DNA of 64,000 bases from Branchiostoma lanceolatum (lineage: Eukaryota > Chordata > Leptocardii > Amphioxiformes > Branchiostomatidae): assembly GCF_035083965.1 (NCBI RefSeq), contig NC_089732.1, positions 850,883 through 914,882 of the forward strand. The letters run 5' to 3'. The notes under the pieces were generated by a model, which made no database searches, was not told the origin of the DNA, and saw only the letters and a program-made list of their open reading frames with translations. The first letter of the stretch is position 1, and every line of letters starts with the position of its first letter. A program made the position numbers and the translations under genes. This document shows, piece after piece, positions 24,101-33,900 of the stretch.

Positions 24101-27100
24101 GCGAGCCGGCCGCTCGGAACGGCGGATTTCGCAGAATGAGCGTGGCACGAGCGGAGGTCAGAGGTAGCTTCCTCCAGAGTAATTCCCTATGATTGGTCCA
24201 GACCAATCCTACTATGACTAGGAAGAGCACTCTCCTATATTTGTACATTCACAAGTCAGAAAGCTTTAAATTAATGTGCCACATTCTCATTTTTCTACAG
24301 AAATTTGCTTTCTATGCAATCAGATGACATTGGTGTGCACATCCACTTATTATCATCATCATCATCACCATCACCATTTTTTGGCCTGTTTTCCTTAAAC
24401 AATCTTCTTGTTCCTCACCTGTTACAGACTGATATTGCACTTTTCAGGTTGACGACAGCCTGCTTGATGTCCTCCTGTGGACAGGAAAGAAGGAGACTGT
24501 GTTAACTACTGTATTATGATCTTTTGTGCAAAACCAATCCTAACTGGAATGGAGGAATGAATGATGCTCAGATAGTTACTGAAACCGAAACTGGCAGATA
24601 AAGTTAATTTTATTTTGCCGAATTGATGCATTTTTCTAATTACTTACATTAGTACTAGTGTTAATGAAATGACCTAAAACACACAGAAAGATGGCTGAAA
24701 ATTTGGGATGGCAATTAGTCAACGTTACACAATTTCTCACTGCCAGGGGCTGACTGGTCCCCTCCCCAAGGACCAGTCAGTTGGGTGGGCCGCTATCATG
24801 AACAGCACGATTTAGTCAGGCTAGGAGTGCAAGTATCTAGCTGTAGTATTTTGTCCGACTGATCATGAGTACTACTGACCTTCTCAAATGTCATCATGGC
24901 CTGCATGAAGAGAATGGTGCCGTAACCGAGGGCGTGGTATGGACTGTGGTCCTTCCTGGGGACAAACATATACATTTTGTAGTTCAATGTTTCAGACAAT
25001 CGTGAAGTGAGGAATTTCTAAGATTCATCCTTCGCTTCAACTATTGTGGAGCGGAACTCTTTACCGCCATTGAAGGGTTGTAGAGAGATGATGACATTAC
25101 TCGTAGGTGTTTCCAGAAAACAAAGCTTGGAGTCAGATATGCAAGGCTTTTTGGGGTACCCTTCACTGATATTACTACTAAATAATGCCGCAAGTCTGCA
25201 AAGCTATGTGCAAGTTACAGCTGTGATGTTTAAACTTTGAATATTCACTGACATGCCAGATAGAACTTGGAGCTTCAAACATCACGGTTTTACATACTGC
25301 ATGGACGTGGTGTGACAAGTCAGTAGATGGGCTTACCAGGGCTGCATAAGAGACTTGGCCTGCGCGAAGCGACAGTTCAGGAACAGGTCCAGTCCCTCGA
25401 TGGCCTCGGCTATGGCTGTAGCCAGATCCATTTGCGTCAAGCTGGGAAAGAAGGAAGGGATTAAAATGGGAATAATTGAATTTTGTCTTCCAAGAAATTG
25501 ACTTGACTCTTCCCCAATAGAAGTATTTGAGGCACATTTAAGTACTTACTTGTTGACTCTGTCCACTGCATCTTCAAACTGAGAGGGAAGAAAAAAACAA
25601 GGCACATCATCATTACTTGATTCATGCAAATCACTGATCATGTACTAGTCACTATACATCATGCATTTATAAGAAGAAGGTTTGATTTGTTTGTTTGTTT
25701 GTTTGTTTGTTTGTTTGTTTGTTTATTGAGATCTCCATTAGATTGTACATTGTAAATCTATTCTTCCTGGAGTCCAAAACAGTGAAACAGAACAAATGTA
25801 CATGAAAGTAAAACCAACATAACAAAGGTGTGAGTTTAAATCAAAATATAACATAACGCATACAACATTAACTCAAAACTGAAATTAAAATGAAACGTGG
25901 GGGTGGTCAGAGGTCATGCTGAATAAAGTAACAAAATCTTTTCAAAGTAAATAACAAAGAGGATGCAAACAGCAAGCCATGATAACAGTAAGTAAATTAA
26001 CAAAGTGGATGCAGAACTGCAAATCATAATAACAATAAGTAATTAACACAGTGGATGCAGAACTGCAAATCATAATAACAATAAGTCAATTACAAGTGGA
26101 TGCAGAACTGCAAATCATAATAATAATTAAATAATAAGTGGATGCAGAACTGCAAATCATAATAACAATAAGTAAATAACACAGTGGATGAAGAACTGCA
26201 AATCATAATAACAATAAGTAAATAACAAGTGGATGCAGAACTGTGAAACATAATAACTAAGTAGAAAACAAAATGGATGCGACCTGATAATAATTTGATA
26301 ACCCAAACTTAACAAAGAAAATACTAATGCCTACCTTTACAATAGTTTGAGTTTAATTAATTACAGCTACAATTTCATTTAATCAAGGACTTGGTTCAAG
26401 AACGTATTACCACCAGTACTGTAAAGGCCTAGTTGTGTCAATTTTAGAATGAATCCACTTGGTGATTTGTGTTTTGAAATTTGAAGGTGTAGTAGATTTC
26501 ATATGTGGTGGGAAGGAATTGTGTGATTTGGTACATCTGTACAAGAATGTACGTGTCAATGTTGCTGTCTTAGGCTTAGGTAACCTGAAACTGCCACCTT
26601 TTGCAAAACGAGTGTTGTGGTCATGTGTACTGTTGACATTTTGTAATCTTTTGTAAATAGCCTCGGGTTTCTTAGTTGCTAAAAGTTTGTTGAACATGGA
26701 GAGTGTACCAGTGTAAAGTCTTTCTTTAACTGTGGGCCATTGCAGTCTCCTGTGCATGTCACTGGTGTTGTCTGTGTAGTGTGCATTTAAAACAAGTCTG
26801 GCAGCCCTGTTCTGCAGAGTCTGTAGTTTGATAACGGCAATCTTGAACCTCCTTGGTAAGAAATTATGAGAAGCATAAAAGACACCATAACCTTAACATT
26901 AACCCATGACCACGTCACACAGGTGATGACATTTCGATTCCCAACATCTGCTTGGAGATTACTAAATCCTCCCTTCTCAGGTCCGTTGCCAGGCAACACC
27001 ATGTAAACAGACGACATCTCACCTCGCAGTCTTGCTCCCCCTCGCTGCTGGAGTCGTTGACGTTGACCTTGTCTCCCAAACCGGCCGGACTGGTCACTCC

Positions 27101-27109
27101 CTCGGCCAT
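15136..27109 (-). CDS. TTC39A/B: Tetratricopeptide repeat protein 39 (A/B type), 19 coding exons
   Basis: Minus-strand exons in order: 27109-27023, 25578-25550, 25441-25337, 24955-24880, 24474-24419, 24022-23946, 23560-23493, 22886-22822, 22485-22386, 21871-21806, 21247-21139, 20209-20142, 19542-19321, 18855-18767, 18323-18209, 17663-17552, 16901-16784, 16170-16054, 15274-15136 (TGA). All joins keep phase with GT-AG borders, giving 605 aa, close to vertebrate TTC39A/B. Family landmarks are visible: GLDLFLNCRFAQAKSLMQPW (about 52-74), FESGVRLGVGAFN (about 207-220), LLEFVGFSGN (about 233-242), FHHLCYWELMWCHAFLGDW (about 340-358), RIAGKSLPIEKFAVDKSARY (about 412-431) and ESRLHFRVQAAL near the end. 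The C-terminal half carries TPR-like helical repeats. Mammalian TTC39B is linked to LXR turnover and sterol handling; the role here is inferred. Splice edges of exons 13, 18 and 19 are tandemly copied into introns. Confidence 0.95.
15262..15600 (-). repeat. Minisatellite built from the exon 19 acceptor of TTC39
   Basis: About nine units of about 38 bp start at the last-exon border. Read on the minus strand each has CTAAC (branch-point-like), a pyrimidine-leaning stretch, TACTCCCAG or GCTCCCAG, and then the first exon bases GACCCAGTACC. The genuine acceptor is the most downstream one (exon begins at 15274). Units carry TAA in several frames, so use of an upstream acceptor would normally introduce a stop. 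Confidence 0.85.
16145..16530 (-). repeat. Tandem copies of the exon 18 acceptor edge of TTC39
   Basis: Besides the true exon start at 16170, three more copies of the CCCCAG acceptor plus the exon start encoding APQIQND begin at 16276, 16380 and 16485, about 105 bp apart. The outermost copy retains about 78 bases of exon, reaching the AELGFLYL codons. The others retain 45-50. None has an obvious donor, so they are probably decoy acceptors. Confidence 0.85.
16907..17262. repeat. Tandem duplication in TTC39 intron 16, about 205-bp unit
   Basis: Segments 16907-17045 and 17109-17262 share CAAAACAGAAAAT, TCATCTGTTCTGTTC and AAAACTGAAGAGACCACACA. The repeat begins just upstream of the exon 17 acceptor but does not include exon sequence. 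Confidence 0.65.
19120..19340 (-). repeat. In-frame tandem copies of the exon 13 donor edge of TTC39
   Basis: The sequence AAGTGGTCAAAG followed by GTCAGT (GTCTGT in one copy) occurs four times with exact 63-bp spacing. Donors follow 19321 (the expected exon end), 19258, 19195 and 19132. As 63 is 21 codons and no stop intervenes, each distal donor would add 21 residues ending in KWSK while preserving frame. Confidence 0.85.
19440..19985 (-). repeat. Tandem copies of the exon 13 acceptor edge of TTC39
   Basis: The true exon starts at 19542 (codons for GALFLFFAGRMAEV). A second copy starting at 19702 keeps the acceptor and about 95 exon bases, then hits an in-frame TAG after AQSE. Two more decayed copies follow near 19745-19850 and 19870-19985, recognisable by the intronic CAGTTTGG and GAAGTGCAGAAATTGTGAAA strings. 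Confidence 0.8.
20325..20535 (-). repeat. Dispersed repeat, copy in TTC39 intron 11
   Basis: Matches 33540-33790 (GGACTGTAAGGTTTGA, GGACCCCT, GTGGCTCTCCTC/TTGGCTCTCCTC, AACCAAAG). This copy lacks the A/T-rich tail seen beside the 33,390 copy. Confidence 0.6.
20578..20963 (+). pseudogene. NHL-repeat fragment of a TRIM-NHL-like gene
   Basis: The plus strand encodes about three NHL repeats, antisense to TTC39 within intron 11. The first segment reads RGVAVDTRKNHILITQ. The frame is then lost at a run of nine T's near 20650 and resumes with GQLNDPRGICTDRAGNIIVA and SPWGVAMGPQGQLIVANI, ending in a stop after VTIFQSI. Nothing resembling a RING or B-box lies upstream. The reading is a 5'-truncated, frameshifted copy of an NHL gene, distantly like the nested gene at 40506-43031. 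It ends with a plausible native C-terminus. A sequencing indel in the T-run is possible, but the truncation would remain. Confidence 0.75.
25685..26860 (-). mobile_element. 5'-truncated LINE (non-LTR retrotransposon) with CAAA tail
   Basis: The minus-strand frame reads LQTLQNRAARLVLNAHYTD (from about 26830) and continues in an intact frame 26757-26407 (MHRRLQWPTVKERL ... HNTRFAKGG ... RTFLYRCTKSHNSFP). This matches the C-terminal end of reverse transcriptases of CR1/Jockey-like LINEs. A 3' UTR follows, with a minisatellite at about 25940-26290, and then CTCAATAAA with a (CAAA)n tail at 25690-25727. The element lies in TTC39 intron 1 in the same orientation as the gene. The catalytic RT domain is absent, so it is dead on its own. 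Confidence 0.8.
25940..26290. repeat. Minisatellite in the LINE 3' UTR, about 40-47-bp unit
   Basis: Seven or so units of GTGGATGCAGAACTGCAAAT then CATAATAACAATAAGTAA. It lies inside the LINE between its coding end and tail. Confidence 0.75.
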
Positions 27110-27971
27110 GGTCAGCAGTGGCCGGGAACCTGGACCTTAGCAACTCTATCTCACCGGCCACATCGTCGTTTTCTCGTCAGGCAGGCTGTTGGGCTTCGTT
27201 TGTTCGTCAGGTAGTTACTATGGAAATCGGTATCGATCTAGTGTTAGTTTAGAGGAAGATAATTTCTTCCATGGGCTATAACAGCCTCATTACCCTACAC
27301 ATTGGGTACCTGCCTGTGGCATTGGCTGCAAATACACCTGATATTACAAGATGGGCAGGTGTGTACATCTGTGGATGTCACTGTACCGGGAAATCCCCTG
27401 GACCTCCCGACAAGAACAATTACTAGGGGGGCTACTTTTACTTGTTACAAAATTGCCACTAGGATACTTAAAGAAAAATCGGCCTTAAAAATATAGAATA
27501 ATCTTAGAAAAACTTCAGAAATAGCATAATTACTACAAAAATATAGTTTTTTTGCGGAGTAAATAAGCACATTTGTTTGGTCAATATAAATTCTCCCCTG
27601 CTACATAGTGAGATCATCTGGGGTCGTCTGAGGTCATTCGAATCCCTGTCGGTAGCATCCAAACGGTATTTGATTACATATCTTATTCACAGCATTCGTA
27701 AGTCATTTTTTAAATAGATAATGATTAAGTAGTTTCGTAATATTAATATTAAAATGAATGTTATCACTTATTATTGTTGAATAGATTTCATTGATTGTAA
27801 GCAAAATGGGTTTTTAGACTATCATTTAGACTTATTTATTTAGCGTGCTGATGCTGTCAAATGTGATGGAAGGAAAGAAAGCGTGATTCAGATGTTCCTC
27901 GATTCTCTGTCTCCAAACTAAGATTTTTAGCATCTTTTCTCCTTATTAGCAGCTGGAGACGATAGAGAACC
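27110..27971. promoter_or_regulatory. Shared divergent promoter region, TTC39 and WDR83OS
   Basis: The two start codons are 862 bp apart, head to head, and no coding sequence lies between. I see no clear TATA box. The TTC39 side is GC-richer (27100-27200) and the middle is A/T-rich. Coordinated control from one region is an inference from the arrangement. Confidence 0.45.
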
Positions 27972-30900
27972 ATGTCAGGAGCACCCAACAGTTCGTCTGA
28001 CCCGAGAAGACCCAACAAAGTCGTCAGGTGAGGCCGGGGAAAATGTTTTTGCCTTGTGCATGTGGGGAGGGGGGCAGGCATCAAAAATTATAAATTTTAT
28101 GAACACACACGTTCATACCTACTGTTGTGATGTAATGTACCACACATCAATATATAATGTACAGTCCCCTGATGTAACCCCTAACCCGGCTACCGGATAC
28201 TAACACATGGTTATGATTAAACTCAGTCTACATCCTACACTCGACCGAGTCAGCCGTCCTTTCTTGAAGCTCGTACAAAACATAACATTATGGCGACGAG
28301 GATGAACAAGATCAAGACCAAGAACCTACGGAACTAATACTACAGCCTTCAAAGTTCTTTTGACATCTAAACAGTGAGTAGACTCAGTTTTCTCCAAACA
28401 TTGCCCAATGGCTAGCCCAAGCACTGCACCCACGTTCCCGCCATTCGACCCCACAGAGGCTGGGGGAGGGGGAGCGGTGGGGTCGAGGTGGAAAAAATGG
28501 CTGGGAAGGTTCGAAAACTACCTTATAGCCATCAACATCGAGAACTCAGGGAGAAAGAAGGCTATGCTACTCCATTTTATGGGGGAAGAGACGCATACGA
28601 TCTACGAGAACCTCAGTTCGCCTGCACAGAGCGCTGCAGCAGGGGGGGATGATGACGACGACGAGGAGGGCGACGATGCCCCCGCCGTCACAGAACCAAC
28701 ATACGAAGATGTCAAGAAGACACTCACAGAACACTTTGAACCACAAAAGAACGTTGTGTATGACACATATACATTCAGAAGTGCAAAGCAAGAAGCGCAC
28801 GAAACGGTTGACCAGTATTGTACTCGACTAAGAGGTCTAGCTAAAACGTGTGAGTTTCACTGTGTGGAGAGAGAAATCCTCATGCAGATTATTCTAAACT
28901 GCCACAGTTCGAAACTACGTCGTAGAGCATTACAAAATAAAGAGCTGACCCTAGAAGGACTGTTAAAGCTGGCACGATCACTAGAAATCGCGGACAAGCA
29001 AGCCTTAGTGATTGAGAAAACTAGCTACACTAACTCAGCTAGCGTTAACTATGCCAGGCTGAAGAATCAGTCAACCAAGTCTAGACCCAGTTCCAAGAAA
29101 CCAGAACCAAGGGCCCATCAATCAAAGCCTCAAGGAGCCAGGCCCAAGGACAGACAAACAACAGGGAACAACTGCAGGAATTGTGGAGGCAGATATCCCC
29201 ACGGGCCCAACGGCTGTCCAGCGCAGGGGCAAAAGTGCCTGCACTGTAACAAAATGAACCACTTTGCCAGAGTATGTAGGGCAAAACAGGGGTCTGAGAG
29301 AAGAGTACACAGGATAAAAGAAGAAACGTCTGATGAAGAAGACTATACTTTTCATGTTGGCACCATCAATGGAATGGCTGGCAAAGCAAAGCTCCCAAAC
29401 ACCAAGATAAAGATCAATCAAAAGAAGATCTCCTTCCTGATTGACACCGGGGCTAGTGTCAACATCCTCAAGGGGCAAAGTCTGCAAGACAGCAGCACAG
29501 TGATCCGACCATATGGCGGGGGAGGACCACTTGTAGTCCTGGGGAAGTTCCAGACAGTCGTCGAAGCAAACAACAGGACCACTCAGACGGATATCTTTGT
29601 AGTGAGAGGAACCAGTGGCAACCTACTCAGCTATGGAACCGCAAAGAAGCTAGGGCTAGTGGAAGTCCATGCTGACGTCAACGCCACGGTGACTGACAAC
29701 GGTACCACCCAAGGGATCGTCAAGGAGTACAAAGATGTCTTCCAGGGCATTGGGAAGCTAAAAGACTTCCAAGTCAAGCTACACGTTGACCCCTCAGTCG
29801 TACCTGTCAAACAACCGCATCGGAGGATCCCGTTCCACGTTCGGAAACAGGTGGAGAGCGAGCTGAAGAAGCTAGAAGAACAAGGGATCATCGAGGAAGT
29901 CAGTGGGCCAACCCCATGGGTTTCACCTATTGTGGTTGCACCTAAGCCCAAATCACCGTCAGAAATCCGGATCTGTGTTGACATGAGGGAAGCCAATACG
30001 GCGATCAAGCGTGAAAGACATGTCACGCCAACCATAGATGACCTCATACATGACCTGAACGGTGCGACACACTTTTCGCACCTAGACCTGAGGTCAGGCT
30101 ACCATCAACTGGAGTTGCATCCAGAGAGTCGCAACATGACGACATTTGCCACCCATGTAGGGTTACGCCGGTACAAGAGGCTCATTTTCGGTATCAATTC
30201 CGCCAGCGAAGTCTTTCAACACACCATCGAACAGACCCTGAACGGCATCAAAGGAGCCAAGAACATTAGCGACGATATTATCGTATACGGCAAGGGACAA
30301 GCCGATCATGACCGAGCACTCCGTGAAACACTTCAGCGCATACGCGAAACAGGGCTGACCCTAAACGACGAGAAGTGCGAGTTCAACAAGACAAGCCTCG
30401 AGTTTTATGGCTACATCTTCGGCAAATCCGGAATCTCGGCGGCGCCCAGCAAGATAAAGGCAATCGTCGAATGCCCCGCACCGACTACACCAGGAGAAGT
30501 GAGAAGCCTCCTAGGGATGACGAACTTTCTTGCCAGATTCATCCCAGACTACGCGACACTAGTGAAGCCACTACGTGATCTCACAAGACAAAGTGTACCC
30601 TGGACATGGGGCAAGGAGCAGGATGACGCTTTTGACAAAGTGAAGAAGGCTTTGTCTCACGAGAAGAATTTGTCCTACTTTGATACGGACAAGGACACGG
30701 AGCTCTACGTCGATGCTAGTCCGTCGGGACTAGGCGCCATCCTGACACAGAAGGAAGAAAACGGCACGAAGAATGTGATTGCGTACGCCAGCAGATCCCT
30801 CACAGATGTTGAGACGAGATATAGCCAAATCGAAAGGGAAGCTTTGGCCATTTATTGGGGTCTACAGCACTTCCACTTGTACCTGTACGGAAGCAAGTTC

Positions 30901-33900
30901 ACAGTGATAACAGATCACTTACCCCTCGTCAGCATCTTCAACAAGCCTAACCTGAAGCTACCAGTAAGGCTGGAAAAATGGATCCTGAAGCTACAGCAGT
31001 ACCAATACACAGTGGTGTACAAGCCTGGTAATGAAAACCCAGCGGACTACATGTCCAGACATCCACTGCCGACGACGTCTAGCGACTCGCACACAGCAGA
31101 GGAGTATGTCAGATACATCATCACAAACGCAGTCCCAAAGTCAATGACCTTGTCTGACCTGAAAGAAGCAATGCTGCAAGACCCTACACTACAGGAAGCG
31201 GCAAGGCTGATTCAAAGCGGAAAGTGGTACATGAGAAAAGAAGCAGTTGGGTGTAACCGAGCCCAGCTGGAGGCCCTGTCAAAGGTCAAGGACGAGCTCT
31301 CAACAACACCTGACAGAGACCTTATCATGAGAAAAACGAGAATCGTAGTACCAACAGACCTACAGCAACAAGTGATCGACATTGCACATGAAGGTCACCA
31401 GGGGATAGTCAAGACGAAGGCCCTGATCCGAGAAAAGGTTTGGTTTCCAGGCATAGACACAAAGACAGAAGAGACACTAGGGAAGTGCGTTGCATGCCTG
31501 GCCACGACTAAGGTACCAACAGCGACTCCACTACAACCAACAGAGATGCCCGAACAACCGTGGACACATCTGAGTGCGGACTTCAAGGGCCCGCTGCCCA
31601 ATGGAGACTACCTCCTCGTGCTCATAGATGACCATACACGATACCCAATCGTTGAACAAACGCGATCCACATCAGCAAACGCGGTGATACCAATACTCGA
31701 CAAAATCTTCGCAATGTTCGGCACACCCGAGGTCCTCAAGACCGACAACGGACCACCATGGAACAGCGAACAAATGAGAAACTTCGCCCATCACCTCGGT
31801 TTCAAACACCGGAGGATCATCCCATACTGGCCGCAAGCAAACGGCGAGGCTGAACGATTCATGCGCACCTTGGGAAAGACGCTGAAAACAGCGGCAATTG
31901 AAGGCAAGGCATGGAAACAGGAGCTTCATGCAATGCTCCGTAACTACAGGGCGACACCACACACATCAACCGGAAAGCCACCGGCGAGTCTGTTATTCAG
32001 CAGAGAGATGAAGATCAAGCTGCCCAACACAAAACCCTTCACGGCTAACAAAGAAGCAATCCGCAAGGACAAAGCAACGAAGAGAAAGATGAAAGAATAC
32101 ACCGACCAAATGAGAAAAGCAAGACCAAACAACTTGCGCGTAGGAGACACTGTATTAGTCCGACATTCAAGACAAAACACTCTGACAGCTGCCTACGACC
32201 ACCAACCATACCTCATCACCAACAAGAAAGGAACACTGATCACCGCAAACAGAGATGGAAAAGAGACAACGCGACACTCAACAATGTTCAAGAAGATACC
32301 AGCATCCATCCCTGAAGACAACAAAACGGAAGCACCCATTCCTGAAGACAACAAAACGGAAGATCCCGCGGAACAACGTCCAGAGCAGCACCTGACAACT
32401 GAGACGACCAGCGATTACGTGACCAGATCGGGGAGAACCGTCAAACCACCCGAAAGACTGAATCTGTAACACACGTGTTAATGATAGCATGGAAAACGGA
32501 CTGAACGAACTGGAACAATATTATTAGTCTTGCATGCATAAGCAACAACAAAAAAAAAGGGGATGTCTAACACCTCACTAATTTATACTAACTTTTGAGA
32601 CAACGTATTTACGTAAGAAGCAAGCTGAACCAAGATCATCGGACTCAAGGACACTGAACAAAGATGGACTTTAAAATCCAGTAGGGGAGGAATGTTGTGA
32701 TGTAATGTACCACACATCAATATATAATGTACAGTCCCCTGATGTAACCCCTAACCCGGCTACCTGATACTAACACATGGTTATGATTAAACTCAGTCTA
32801 CATCCTACACTCGACTGAGTCAGCCGTCCTTTCTTGAAGCTCGTACAAAACATAACACCTACAAAGCATAATACAATCTTCATCATATTTGCGGTTCTAC
32901 CCAATAAATATTTGAGGGGATTGAATGCAGGACTGAATTTTAGGAATGTAGAGGTGCAAATGGGGATCAATTTTTTAACACTAGACAACCCTTAGCCGTG
33001 GCGACTCTTTAATCGGGTATATTTTGCTGTATGTCTAAAGACTCTTTTACATTAGTCCCTCATCATACAGTAATTTGGAAAAAAATAAATTTATTTCAAT
33101 TTCACTTTAGTGTAGTAACAGAATATTTCTAATAAACTTATGTCTCTGTACGTACAAGCCGCCATCTAGATGACCCCAGCCCAGACTACATGAACCTGCT
33201 CATGATGTTTGTTTCTTTGTTTGTTGTATTGTGTGTAGGTACAAGCCTCCATCCCAGGAGCGTCTGGATGACCCGACCCCAGACTACATGAACCTGCTGG
33301 GGATGATCTTCAGCATGTGTGGGCTCATGATGAAGGTAGGGCTGGGCACCATGGGCACATTTCTTGACTTGTTTGTTCTACATAACCAATTTATTTATTT
33401 ATTTCTGTTTTCTTTATCCAGGGTGGACGCACTCAGTGCTAAACACACTGTTTTTCAGGCGTGCCCTGCACAAAATAACATAAACAGACTAAATAACATA
33501 ACAAGGAAATAACATAGAATAATGAACAGAAAGTAACCAAAAGATCGGACTGTAAGGTTTGATCCACTCACACCAGGATGGACCCCTGTTCTTTTCAATA
33601 AGTGCGGTGGTATCTTGAACATGTACCAGAAACCAGAAACATGCTTGAGGTTTGGCTCTCCTCGAACACAGGACCCCCGACTTTTCTTCCCATCTGAGAA
33701 GATGTCCCTAACCAAAGCTAGATACTAGGGACATAAGTACTCCTTTCACCTGAGTCAAGTGAGGAAGTACTAGTAAGTTGTAAGTGACAGTGTAAAATGC
33801 CTTTTCCAAGGACCTGCTATAGACCCCAAAAATCAGAAGCCTCTATTCATGGTACTTTTATGTTCTGTAGTTTTCGATACTGGTACTAAGCCAAGTCATC

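Larger units (their letters stand above)
28118..32862 (+). mobile_element. Ty3/Gypsy LTR retrotransposon in WDR83OS intron 1
   Basis: The element spans 28123-32857. It is flanked by the 5-bp target duplication CCTAC (28118-28122 and 32858-32862). The 165-bp LTRs begin TG and end CA, and differ at two positions (one near 28195, one near 28245). Between them are a primer-binding site, one Gag-Pol frame, and a polypurine tract (GTAGGGGAGGAA) directly before the 3' LTR. Sense orientation relative to the host gene means its LTR signals could affect host transcription. High LTR identity and an open frame indicate a recent insertion. Confidence 0.95.

Noticed and set aside
28567..28800. Short minus-strand frames inside the Ty3/Gypsy element (also 29122-29487, 29631-30047)
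   Set aside because: Antisense shadows of the Gag-Pol frame.
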